A program made the position numbers and the translations under genes. From assembly GCA_943359495.1 (NCBI GenBank), contig CALRHY010000001.1:1-26048 (forward strand): a stretch of 26,048 nt of DNA, written 5' to 3'. Below, piece after piece: positions 17,795 to 25,044 of this stretch (positions are counted from its first letter, which is position 1; every line of letters begins with the position of its first letter). This stretch comes from Candidatus Uhrbacteria bacterium RIFOXYB12_FULL_58_10 (GTDB lineage Bacteria; Patescibacteriota; Patescibacteriia; 2-12-FULL-57-11). Below the pieces are notes generated by a model. That model was given only the letters and a program-made list of their open reading frames with translations. It was not told the DNA's origin and did not search any database.

Positions 17795-20035
17795 TTACAT
17801 CTGCGGTTCGTCAGAACCATCATACACGTCCTCGCCCTCTGCCTCCGCATCAGGCAACATGTCAAGTCCCTCACGAGAAATCAAGAGTTCGCGCGGTTTT
17901 GCACCATCACCCGGACCAATAATCCCCTTTTCTTCGAGCAAGTCCAGAAGCCGTGCGGCCCGCGCATACCCCACCTTCAAACGCCGCTGCAACAAACTGG
18001 CCGATGCTTTGCCGGCACGAAGAATAGTATCTTGGGCTTCAATCAATAGAGGATCGGAATCGCCATCATCACGAAACGCGCTGGCAGAACCAGGAGCATT
18101 CTTGCCGCGCTCGGTGACTTCGCTTAAATAATTCGGCGGACCACTGGTGTCTTTCACATGGTCCACCACTTTGCGGATTTCCTCGTCGGTGACGAGACAA
18201 CCTTGAATACGCTTTGGCTTGGACAACTCCGCGTTCACAAACAACATGTCGCCGCGGCCAAGCAATTTTTCTGCGCCCAACGAATCAAGAATAGTCCGCG
18301 AATCCGTCCCCGAGGCAACCGAGAAAGCGATACGCGAGGTAATGTTTGCCTTGATCAATCCAGTAATGACATCAACGGACGGACGCTGTGTTGCTAAAAT
18401 AAGATGGATTCCGACCGCGCGGGCCATCTGTGCCAGGCGGATGATCGAACTTTCCACTTCGGATGCCGCTGCAACCATCAAATCTGCCAACTCATCGATG
18501 ACAAGCAAGAGATACGGCAGTTTTTCTGGGCTCGCGTTGTTGTAACTCGCAATGTCACGGAAGCCAGCCTTCGAAAGTAAATCGAATCGCCGTTCCATTT
18601 CGCCAATCGACCACTTCAACGCATTCACCGTCTTTGGAACGTCGGTAATCACCGGGGTGATCAAATGCGGGATGCCATTGTAAACCTGAAGTTCCACACG
18701 CTTTGGATCGACCATGATAAACCGCAAATCATCCGGACCGTTTTGGTACAAGAGCGACAAAATGATGGTGTTCAAACAGACTGATTTGCCCGAACCAGTT
18801 GCACCAGCCACAAGCAAGTGCGGCATTTTTGCCACGTTCACTGTCCAAGATTTACCAGAAACATCTTTGCCCAGCGCGACCTCAAGACCATTTTTGCGTC
18901 CCCGGAATTCTGGTGATTCCAACACCTCACGAAGACCGACGATTGAGACGGTTGTATTTGGCACTTCGATTCCTACCAATGACTTTCCTGGGATTGGTGC
19001 TTCGATACGAATCGGATGCGCAGCGAGCGACAAGGCGAGATCATTTGAAAGACCAGTGATACGCGAAAGTTTAATCCCTTCGGCTGGGCGCAGGCTGTAT
19101 TGGGTCACGGTCGGCCCGACAGAAATATCACCCATTTCCACCGGAATACCGAACTGTTCAAAAGTGCGGCGAATGCGCTCCATGTTTGCTTGAATATCGC
19201 CTGCCGCCGGCTTCCCTGTACGAACGGAAAGCAATTCGAGTGGTACTTCAATGTGCTGGCGCGGATGTTTAACCAAGGTTTCCGGTTCCGCAGGTTCGAC
19301 GGGTCCTGTTGGCATAGACTGCTGTTCACCAAAAATCTGCGGCTGTTTTGGAATGGCATTTTCCATTGGCCGTGCGGCGAAGCGAGCTTTTTCAACAAAG
19401 GCGTCTTCGTTGTCGCCATCGTCTTTGCCAGAGAGCCCATGAATAACCGGAGCATTAGCTGCTGCCGGACCACCCGAAAGCCGGAACAGCCAGCGTAATG
19501 GTGCGCCGAAGAATGATGTCGTCTCAGCCATGCGATGCAAAGACGTATTGAAAGTCAGCAAGCAAGAAACAACTGCAAGTGCGAGTAACACCACAAGCCC
19601 CGCCCAAAAACCCATCACCGAAAGTAGTGGCGCAGCGAAAAACATCCCGAGGTAGCCACCACCTTGGTTCCAAGGAGCCATCATCGGAACGAATTGTTGG
19701 GTGCACAATTCAATCGTTCCGTTGATAACAAGGGCGAGAAGGACAAGCCCGAGCGAACCAGCAGTTCGCAAAGCGAATCGTTCGGGAAGCAATGTCTTCG
19801 TGGCAAAGAAAGCTAAAAGAATTGGCAAGATGATACGGTCCCAACCGAGTAGCCCAGCAAGACCGCGGTCCAGGAGCACACCAAACGCACCCGCAAGACC
19901 AAAGACCGACAGCGCGCTGATCGCCGCCATGGCATACAGAAAAACAACCAAAATCCCACGCTGCGTCTCCGGGGAAATGGAGAAGTCTGGCAAACGCGGT
20001 TCGGCAGCGGCATTTCCTCGTCGTTTTTTAGACAT
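17795..20035 (-). CDS. ftsK: DNA translocase FtsK
   Basis: FtsK/SpoIIIE proteins are septal hexameric ATPases that pump chromosomal DNA during division. The 746-aa product has an N-terminal membrane domain with about four helices (roughly 27-50, 66-80, 92-110, 130-162), a short linker rich in Pro/Glu (about 200-260, much shorter than in E. coli), the alpha-beta motor with Walker A GATGSGKS at 411-418, Walker B LLLVIDELADLMV, and LATQRPSVDVITG. A C-terminal winged-helix gamma domain (DPLLIEAQDTILRAGKASASLLQRRLKVG onward) would read polar DNA signals. The start MSKKRRGNAAAEP lies 25 nt downstream of a good -10; no SD. The first gene of an operon with the RodZ-like gene. Confidence 0.97.
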   Translation of the reverse strand: MSKKRRGNAAAEPRLPDFSISPETQRGILVVFLYAMAAISALSVFGLAGAFGVLLDRGLAGLLGWDRIILPILLAFFATKTLLPERFALRTAGSLGLVLLALVINGTIELCTQQFVPMMAPWNQGGGYLGMFFAAPLLSVMGFWAGLVVLLALAVVSCLLTFNTSLHRMAETTSFFGAPLRWLFRLSGGPAAANAPVIHGLSGKDDGDNEDAFVEKARFAARPMENAIPKQPQIFGEQQSMPTGPVEPAEPETLVKHPRQHIEVPLELLSVRTGKPAAGDIQANMERIRRTFEQFGIPVEMGDISVGPTVTQYSLRPAEGIKLSRITGLSNDLALSLAAHPIRIEAPIPGKSLVGIEVPNTTVSIVGLREVLESPEFRGRKNGLEVALGKDVSGKSWTVNVAKMPHLLVAGATGSGKSVCLNTIILSLLYQNGPDDLRFIMVDPKRVELQVYNGIPHLITPVITDVPKTVNALKWSIGEMERRFDLLSKAGFRDIASYNNASPEKLPYLLLVIDELADLMVAAASEVESSIIRLAQMARAVGIHLILATQRPSVDVITGLIKANITSRIAFSVASGTDSRTILDSLGAEKLLGRGDMLFVNAELSKPKRIQGCLVTDEEIRKVVDHVKDTSGPPNYLSEVTERGKNAPGSASAFRDDGDSDPLLIEAQDTILRAGKASASLLQRRLKVGYARAARLLDLLEEKGIIGPGDGAKPRELLISREGLDMLPDAEAEGEDVYDGSDEPQM

Positions 20036-20059
20036 GCGCCAAGCGATAAAATCGTGCGC

Positions 20060-20089
20060 AGTATATCAAAGAATCGTAAGCACATCCAA
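20060..20089 (-). promoter_or_regulatory. ftsK promoter
   Basis: Reading leftward, TTGGAT, an 18-nt spacer and TATACT, 25 nt before the ftsK ATG. The predicted leader is very short, in keeping with the missing SD. Confidence 0.6.
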
Positions 20090-20109
20090 TCGATCAAAAC
20101 GTCGTCTAC

Positions 20110-20138
20110 TTGACATTTCTTCCTTTTTCCTATGGGAT
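20110..20138 (+). promoter_or_regulatory. Promoter for the 259-aa orphan gene
   Basis: A perfect TTGACA at 20110-20115 is followed 17 nt on by TGGGAT (20133-20138); the -10 is weak but the overlap TATGGGATAC offers alternatives. It is divergent from the ftsK promoter, about 20 bp away. Confidence 0.5.
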
Positions 20139-20190
20139 ACAGGCGGCAATGGATTCCTCCGAAGAGGACTTGCTAGAAAGGAGGAAACAC

Positions 20191-20970
20191 GTGGCTCAAA
20201 CAACGGCAAATGGTGTGGTCATGCGTCCATCATTTGCGTTTGTACTAATGGTAGAAATGCTCCGACGAAAAGCGCAGCTGCCGGGGCTAGATGCGGTCGC
20301 GTTCCGAGACTGGTTATACGGACCGTCTTGGGACAACCTTTTTCGCTTTCTCGCTCCAGTCGAAGCAGCCATAGTCAAACGCGCTCTAAAGATCACAGAG
20401 CCACAACAAACCTCGCAGTACCTACGCCCGCCTCACTACAGAACGCCGATCGATGCCAAACGATTCGAAGAGGTGATTACAGCACCACTGATTGGGCGAT
20501 ACATGCCAAAGACGTTATGGTGGCACTTCATCACTGGTGGGACTATGCGCCGTCAGTTCTTTGGAGAAATCCTGCGGATAGCTCACAACCTGAGTATTAT
20601 CGACACCGCGTGGATCCTTCGCGAACTTGGAGATGGCGACGAAGAGACAGGTATACAATTCCTGCTCACGCGTTTTACCCCCGCAGAGCGACACCTCCTG
20701 TTGCAGGAACTACATACGGATGACGGCTCCTTTCAAGGCATCGTCGTGCGCCACTGGCGATTGCTGCTCACGAAGATGAGCGAAGAGGACGTTCGTACGC
20801 TGATGAGAGTGCTCGGCACACACGTCGGTTTCTGCTGTGTAAACGCTGAACTCGAGGAAGAGCTTCGTGCAGCCGAGTACGACGGCGCCATGACCATCAG
20901 AGCACCACAACTCCCACGAATCACTGCGCCGATCGACACATGCATCCGTCAATCAGACGACGAACCGTAA
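20191..20970 (+). CDS. Hypothetical protein, 259 aa
   Basis: No family recognised. The GTG at 20191 is chosen because AAAGGAGG sits 6-7 nt upstream, one of the best RBSs in the window; the longer frame begins inside the -35 element and cannot be right. The product starts MAQTTANGVVMRPSFAF and is soluble and mostly helical, with aromatic-rich stretches (AFRDWLYGPSWDNLFRFLAP, TLWWHFITGG) and repeated leucine-rich amphipathic helices (FTPAERHLLLQELH, MSEEDVRTLMRVLG). The latter two have a similar xSxEDxRxLLxxL layout, hinting at short helical repeats. Two adjacent Cys occur in GFCCVNAELEEEL. No signal peptide. It has its own promoter and terminator and is the lone plus-strand gene between ftsK and efp. 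Confidence 0.8.
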   Translation: MAQTTANGVVMRPSFAFVLMVEMLRRKAQLPGLDAVAFRDWLYGPSWDNLFRFLAPVEAAIVKRALKITEPQQTSQYLRPPHYRTPIDAKRFEEVITAPLIGRYMPKTLWWHFITGGTMRRQFFGEILRIAHNLSIIDTAWILRELGDGDEETGIQFLLTRFTPAERHLLLQELHTDDGSFQGIVVRHWRLLLTKMSEEDVRTLMRVLGTHVGFCCVNAELEEELRAAEYDGAMTIRAPQLPRITAPIDTCIRQSDDEP

Positions 20971-20982
20971 AAACGCCGCCCT

Positions 20983-21025
20983 CCGTCTCGGCTCAATGGA
21001 CCCGCCATTCCGAGACGGTTTTTTT
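20983..21025 (+). terminator. Intrinsic terminator after the 259-aa gene
   Basis: CCGTCTCGG (20983-20991) and CCGAGACGG (21010-21018) are perfect arms followed by seven T residues. Confidence 0.9.
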
Positions 21026-21031
21026 ATACAC

Positions 21032-21054
21032 AAAAAGCCGCTCGAAAGCGGCCA
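21032..21054 (-). terminator. Intrinsic terminator of efp
   Basis: Read leftward: GCCGCT, loop TTCG, AGCGGC, then five T residues. It lies 18 nt past the efp stop and back to back with the previous terminator. Confidence 0.85.
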
Positions 21055-21071
21055 TTGTTCTTCGAACTTTT

Positions 21072-21638
21072 TTATTCACTCGTCCGCTCTACATACTCCC
21101 CTGTATCCGTATTGATGACGATCAAATCTCCTTCTTTGATAAACATTGGCACGGCTACGCGCATACCTGTTTCTACGGTCACATCCTTGGTCACATTCCC
21201 GCCTGCAGTATCTCCTTTGACCGCAGGATCTGCCTGGACCACTTTCAAGGTGATCTTACGTGGCAACGAAACAGTGACTGGCGCTTCTTCAAAAACCAAC
21301 ACTTGGACCTCCTGACCTTCTTTCAAATAGCCAGCGCGGTCCTCAAGCATACCTTTCGGGATCATGACCTGCTCGTAGTCCGACGTGTCCATGAAGGTGT
21401 ATCCAGTCTGATCAGCAAACAAGTACTGCATGCGCCGACGTTCGACGTCGACGATGTCGACTGGATCGGAATCTTTGTAGGTATTTTCCACACTGCGCCC
21501 AGAACGAATGTTCTTCATTCGCGCCCGTGTAAATGCCGAACCCTTGCCCGGGCTCACGTGCTGAAACTCGGTGACGAGATACAACTCGCCACCGTCACGA
21601 ATAACTACGTCTTTGCAAATGTCTGTTGATTTTGCCAT
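21072..21638 (-). CDS. efp: Elongation factor P
   Basis: EF-P binds between the P and E sites of the ribosome and rescues stalls at polyproline. The 188-aa product has the three-domain length of the family. The domain I loop reads SPGKGSAF with K32 at the tip, the residue that is post-translationally lengthened in many bacteria. Domain III ends with the block GMRVAVPMFIKEGDLIVINTDTGEYVER. The start MAKSTDICKD is natural; no SD. It has its own promoter at 21690-21717 but lies just downstream of an EpmA-like gene on the same strand, which suggests that K32 may be modified by that enzyme. Confidence 0.97.
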   Translation of the reverse strand: MAKSTDICKDVVIRDGGELYLVTEFQHVSPGKGSAFTRARMKNIRSGRSVENTYKDSDPVDIVDVERRRMQYLFADQTGYTFMDTSDYEQVMIPKGMLEDRAGYLKEGQEVQVLVFEEAPVTVSLPRKITLKVVQADPAVKGDTAGGNVTKDVTVETGMRVAVPMFIKEGDLIVINTDTGEYVERTSE

Positions 21639-21689
21639 AAAGGAAAATGTTCGTGCCTAAGGCAGCACGGCGTCTCAGTAACGTGCGCC

Positions 21690-21717
21690 AGTATAGCCGA
21701 CTGGAGGATAAAGGCAA
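21690..21717 (-). promoter_or_regulatory. efp promoter
   Basis: Reading leftward, TTGCCT, 16-nt spacer, TATACT. The -35 overlaps a 7-bp hairpin AACCCCC/GGGGGTT (21716-21746). Confidence 0.6.
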
Positions 21718-21951
21718 CCCCCACCAATCGATGCCGTTAGGGGGTTTGGGGGACGGCGACTGTTTGAGCTCCTTGGTTCTGCCCGGAGCCATTTGCTCAA
21801 TCAGCCTTGTGACAAAGTGAAGGACTGATGTTCTTTATAGGACTCCCACAGAAAGACATCGCGGAGGGCGCATTTATAGTACGAGTTTCGCCATCCCCCA
21901 AAATCTTTTTGGTTCTTTTGGGATTCGCCAAAAGAATGTCGGACGATCTCG
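21718..21951. other. Intergenic stretch between the EpmA-like gene and efp
   Basis: No gene is visible. It holds part of the AACCCCC/GGGGGTT hairpin and, at 21893-21924, an imperfect inverted repeat ATCCCCCAAAA/TTTTGGGAT just past the upstream gene's stop that lacks a T tract. A TATAAA-like -10 occurs near 21875 on the minus strand with only a poor -35. Confidence 0.4.
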
Positions 21952-23382
21952 CTATAACCCCTTCTTCTTTCCCCCATTTTTTTGAAACACAAACAACTCA
22001 CTGGCCGGGAACAACCGCACATCTTCGATACGTTCTTTACCGAGCAGAAGCATCAACAAGCGATCCAAGCCAAGTGCGATACCGCCCGAAGGAGGCATAC
22101 CGATACGAAGTGCATGCATGAAATCTTCGTCTGGGCCAGCCGCAGTCTTGCCCATTTTTTTGCGGAGACGAATGTCGGCGCGTAGACGTTCCTCTTGTTC
22201 GGCGGCGTCATTTAATTCGGTATAGGCATTCGCCAATTCTACGCCGGCAATGTAAAGCTCAAAGCGTTCCGCAAAACGCGGATCGCATTCGGAGCGTTTA
22301 GCGAGCGCGCCCATTTGTATCGGATAGTCATACAAGATTGTTGGAACTTTTCTACCGAGGCATGGCTCAACTTCATTTAAAAAGATGCGGAAAAACAAAT
22401 CATCGTATGCTTCAGCATCGGTCGGACGATACCCTTTTGCTCGGACGGTGCGGCGCAACGCTTCAACATCCAAATTTTTTTCCAAATCCACCGCCGCATA
22501 TTTCTGAAATGCTTCGACAACGGAAATCCGTTCCCATGGGTGGTCGATGTGTACCGTCGTCCCACGAACGCGCAATGTCTGACTGCCACGCATTTCTTTC
22601 GCAAGCGCACGGACAAGTGCTTCACAATCATCCATGATTTCAAGATACGACGCATAGGCGCGGTACCATTCGAGCATGAGGAATTCATGATTGTGCATGC
22701 CTCCCAAATTTTCTTCGTTGCGAAAACTGCGCGAAAATTCAAACAGCTTTTCAAAACCTGCAACCAATAATTTTTTGAGACAGTACTCCGGCGACGTCAC
22801 CAAAAATCCTTGCGCACTCCCCCCATCCGCAGTCGTCACGATTGTTTCGAGCGGCGAAAGATATGGTTCCGCACCAGGCACGGCGACGAGCGACGGCGTG
22901 TCTGCTTCGAGGAAGCCGCGCTTCAAAAAAAATCCACGGATAGCAGCAAGATACTGACCGCGCTGCCGGACGATCTCGCGCCCGGCTGGATCAAGCAGCA
23001 TCCGTTCCCATTGCAACCGTCGTGTCGGCTCAGCATCAGCTGGAACCAACTCGCGTCCACCAGTCGCTCGCACATGCACTGTTCCACTTTTTCCAGTGCC
23101 CTCTTTTTCTACCACACCAGTGATCTCAATAATCGCAAAAATAACAGGAAGTTCTGGAGAAAAAATCTGCACTGCACCAGTCTCATCGCGCAAGACAAAA
23201 GAATCGTCAGCCACAGAAAAGACACGCCCTGTCACCGTGACGGTTTTACCAACAGCGCGCACGATATCTCCAATCCGATGCGTCCGATAGACGCGCGAAG
23301 GAAGCGAGATATGAGCCGTGGAAGCTACCTCAGCTTTTGATTTTTTTACTGGGCGAGTTCGACGGATTGGCTTTTTTTTCAT
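21952..23382 (-). CDS. Class II lysyl-tRNA-synthetase-like protein, EpmA-type core with N-terminal OB-like domain
   Basis: The 476-aa product (start MKKKPIRRTRPVKKSK, ATG 23380-23382) has a basic N-terminal tail, an OB-like domain at about 35-112 (VRAVGKTVTVTGRVFSVAD, LRDETGAVQIFS) and a class II synthetase core. Motif 2 reads FEFSRSFRNEE then HNHEFLMLEWYR; motif 3 reads GGIALGLDRLLMLLLG at 433-448. The core follows EpmA (EF-P beta-lysine ligase; SPEYxxKxLLVAG, RSFRNEE, MLEWYR, Ala at the ALG(V/L)DRL position) rather than LysRS (RNFRNEG, MMELY, Gly at that position). EpmA from E. coli lacks an OB domain, so this is a mixed architecture. It lies directly upstream of efp. Alternatively it could be the organism's true LysRS. 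No EpmB homologue is in the window. Confidence 0.85.
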   Translation of the reverse strand: MKKKPIRRTRPVKKSKAEVASTAHISLPSRVYRTHRIGDIVRAVGKTVTVTGRVFSVADDSFVLRDETGAVQIFSPELPVIFAIIEITGVVEKEGTGKSGTVHVRATGGRELVPADAEPTRRLQWERMLLDPAGREIVRQRGQYLAAIRGFFLKRGFLEADTPSLVAVPGAEPYLSPLETIVTTADGGSAQGFLVTSPEYCLKKLLVAGFEKLFEFSRSFRNEENLGGMHNHEFLMLEWYRAYASYLEIMDDCEALVRALAKEMRGSQTLRVRGTTVHIDHPWERISVVEAFQKYAAVDLEKNLDVEALRRTVRAKGYRPTDAEAYDDLFFRIFLNEVEPCLGRKVPTILYDYPIQMGALAKRSECDPRFAERFELYIAGVELANAYTELNDAAEQEERLRADIRLRKKMGKTAAGPDEDFMHALRIGMPPSGGIALGLDRLLMLLLGKERIEDVRLFPASELFVFQKNGGKKKGL

Positions 23383-23435
23383 ACGGGAGTGCAAGCAGAA
23401 TACCGCATTTTTGCGACGTCGACGAATACAGTAAA

Positions 23436-23511
23436 GTAGCCCTTCGATTACGCCCAACGCTCCACTCAGGGAAGAATATAAAAATGTTCCCTGAGCTTGT
23501 CGAAGGGCTAC
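23436..23511. repeat. Nested palindromic repeat, family B, copy 3 (complete)
   Basis: Outer arms GTAGCCCTTCGA (23436-23447) and TCGAAGGGCTAC (23500-23511) are perfect; inner arms CTCAGGGA (23465-23472) and TCCCTGAG (23488-23495) are also perfect, around an AT-rich loop. It contains CCTGAGCTTGTCGAAGG, a text seen in intergenic repeats of many environmental genomes. It fills the gap between rpsR and the EpmA-like gene, where no gene is seen. Confidence 0.75.
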
Positions 23512-23531
23512 CATACTCTCTCGTCGGCAAT

Positions 23532-23568
23532 AAAAAAATCCCTCCGACAGTACGTCGGAGGGATTTTT
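23532..23568 (-). terminator. Intrinsic terminator of the rpsF-ssb-rpsR operon
   Basis: ATCCCTCCGAC and GTCGGAGGGAT are perfect arms around a short loop; leftward reading gives seven T residues. The plus-strand side also ends in TTTTTG, so it may act both ways. Confidence 0.88.
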
Positions 23569-23583
23569 GTTTTCTGGATGTCT

Positions 23584-23811
23584 TCAATCAACAACGAAAG
23601 GAAGCAGTGAGACGATGCGGGCGCGCTTGATGGCGTTGGCCAACTTGCGCTGATGCATGGCACAGACTCCCGAACGGCGGCGCGGCACGATCTTCGCATA
23701 CGAAGAAATATAGCGTCGCAACGTGGTCGTGTCTTTATAATCAATGGCTACTACATTTTTGATGCAGAACCCACAGGATTTTTCAACGACTTTTTTTTGA
23801 TTTCTTTGCAT
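23584..23811 (-). CDS. rpsR: 30S ribosomal protein bS18
   Basis: bS18 sits on the 30S platform next to bS6. The 75-aa product carries the family signature RYISSYAKIVPRRRSGVCAMHQRKLANAIKRAR and the N-terminal CGFCIKN pair of cysteines, typical of zinc-binding S18 variants (with the later Cys and His as possible ligands). The ATG lies 5 nt after the ssb stop. Last gene of the rpsF-ssb-rpsR operon, ended by the hairpin at 23532. Confidence 0.97.
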   Translation of the reverse strand: MQRNQKKVVEKSCGFCIKNVVAIDYKDTTTLRRYISSYAKIVPRRRSGVCAMHQRKLANAIKRARIVSLLPFVVD

Positions 23812-23816
23812 AAGCG

Positions 23817-24299
23817 CTAAAACGGAATGTCTTCGATTTTAATCTCTTCTTCCGATAGTGTTGCGTTTGGCATTGGTGCGGCGCCTGCGACTGAGATGTC
23901 TGCGGCCGGACCTTCGATGGAGAACCCTGGTGCACCGCCTGCTGGCCGTGGTGCCGGAGCGCCTCCCTGCGGCGGACGATCGAGGATGATCAAGTTGTCA
24001 GCCACGATTTCCGTTCGGTTCCGCTTCGTACCATCTTGCCCGTCCCATTCCCTCGTTTGCAAATGACCTTCGACGTACACCTTGCGGCCCTTGGTCAGAT
24101 ATTGGTTGCAGATGTCCGCGAGCTTGCTCCAGGCGACGATGTTGTGAAATTCTGTCTTCTCTTGCTTCTTGCCATCGCTGCCTGTCCAGACGCGCGAGGT
24201 AGCGACACCAAAAGTCGCAACGTTCTGGCCACTCGTCGTGGTCCGGAGTTCTGGATCACGCGTCAAGTTGCCGATGATCTGTGCTTTATTGAGCGTCAT
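23817..24299 (-). CDS. ssb: Single-stranded DNA-binding protein
   Basis: SSB coats single-stranded DNA in replication and repair. The 160-aa product has the OB-fold start MTLNKAQIIGNLTRDPELRTT, then EKTEFHNIVAWSKLADICNQYLTKGRKVYVEGHLQTREW, then a Gly/Pro/Ala-rich flexible linker. It ends in acidic EIKIEDIPF, the tail that recruits partner proteins. The gene lies 22 nt after the rpsF stop and 5 nt before rpsR, the classical order. Confidence 0.98.
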   Translation of the reverse strand: MTLNKAQIIGNLTRDPELRTTTSGQNVATFGVATSRVWTGSDGKKQEKTEFHNIVAWSKLADICNQYLTKGRKVYVEGHLQTREWDGQDGTKRNRTEIVADNLIILDRPPQGGAPAPRPAGGAPGFSIEGPAADISVAGAAPMPNATLSEEEIKIEDIPF

Positions 24300-24321
24300 A
24301 GCAAGCCGGAAGAAGGATATC

Positions 24322-24810
24322 TTAGGATTGCTCGTTCAAAATTTGATCCAACTTCTTATCGAGATCTTCCATGCTCAATGCGGACGGCTTTGCGACAGCT
24401 GCTATCACTGGTGCTGGCATTGTTTCAGTTGCTGCTGATCCGCGGTAGCTTGGAGTGGTGGCACGATCTTCGCGCGCACGCGTCTTTGCATCTTCAAAGG
24501 AAAGAATCTTCATGGATTCTTTTTCTGGCATGGTGGCGCGGCTGATCTGATAGCGGCCAAGATCGTTTGAAAGGCGCAACACTTCGTTGACCTTTTGCAT
24601 TGCTGCTTCTGGCGCTTCGAAGTAGACAAGGAAAAATTGCCCGTAGCGATTGTTCTTGATCGCGTAGGCGAGCTTCAATTTGCCGACAGATTCGTTGCGG
24701 ACAACTTTCACACCTGCTGCTTCGATCAGCGAGGTGATTTTTGCCTGCAATTCTGGAAGTTCTGCGTCGGTGTGGCGGGCGGGGAGGATGTAGAGGAGTT
24801 CGTACAACAT
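24322..24810 (-). CDS. rpsF: 30S ribosomal protein bS6
   Basis: bS6 binds the 16S platform together with bS18. The start is the ATG giving MLYELLYILPARHTDAELP, the family N-terminus; a 12-codon upstream extension begins inside the expected leader and is unconserved. Residues 1-100 form the ferredoxin-like S6 domain (KLKLAYAIKNNRYGQFFLVYFEAP). An extra tail of about 60 residues, Ala/Pro/Thr-rich and ending EDLDKKLDQILNEQS, goes beyond the usual length and may be disordered. First gene of the rpsF-ssb-rpsR operon. No SD. Confidence 0.95.
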   Translation of the reverse strand: MLYELLYILPARHTDAELPELQAKITSLIEAAGVKVVRNESVGKLKLAYAIKNNRYGQFFLVYFEAPEAAMQKVNEVLRLSNDLGRYQISRATMPEKESMKILSFEDAKTRAREDRATTPSYRGSAATETMPAPVIAAVAKPSALSMEDLDKKLDQILNEQS

Positions 24811-24857
24811 AACGGAAATGAGACACGACCAACCGAGCGGTGTCATGTATTGGCCGC

Positions 24858-24886
24858 ATGGTAGCGTGACCAGGAAAAAAAGGCAA
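24858..24886 (-). promoter_or_regulatory. rpsF-ssb-rpsR promoter
   Basis: Reading leftward, TTGCCT, a 17-nt T-rich spacer and TACCAT, starting near 24851 and leaving a leader of about 40 nt before rpsF. Confidence 0.6.
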
Positions 24887-24931
24887 GGCTCTGCAATAGA
24901 CCGCAGCGATGAAAGCGGGTAGGATAGGCGA

Positions 24932-25035
24932 AATGGTAGGGAAGGGAGTAAACGGGTAAGGGCGTGTGGGAGTATGTCGATACGACCCGCCGCACAAAAC
25001 CTACTCCCTTACGCCCCTACACTCCCTACTCCCTA
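24932..25035. repeat. Low-complexity GGGAGTA/TACTCCC-rich intergenic region
   Basis: The left half is rich in GGGAGTA and GGGTAAGGG, the right half in CTACTCCC and CCCTTAC, giving an imperfect large inverted repeat around 24975-24990. It separates the divergent rpsF operon and methyltransferase gene. Function unknown. Confidence 0.4.
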
Positions 25036-25044
25036 GCACGTTCC

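Noticed and set aside
22377..22763. 128-codon frame in another phase of the EpmA-like gene
   Set aside because: It overlaps the conserved synthetase core on the same strand and shows no homology-like features.
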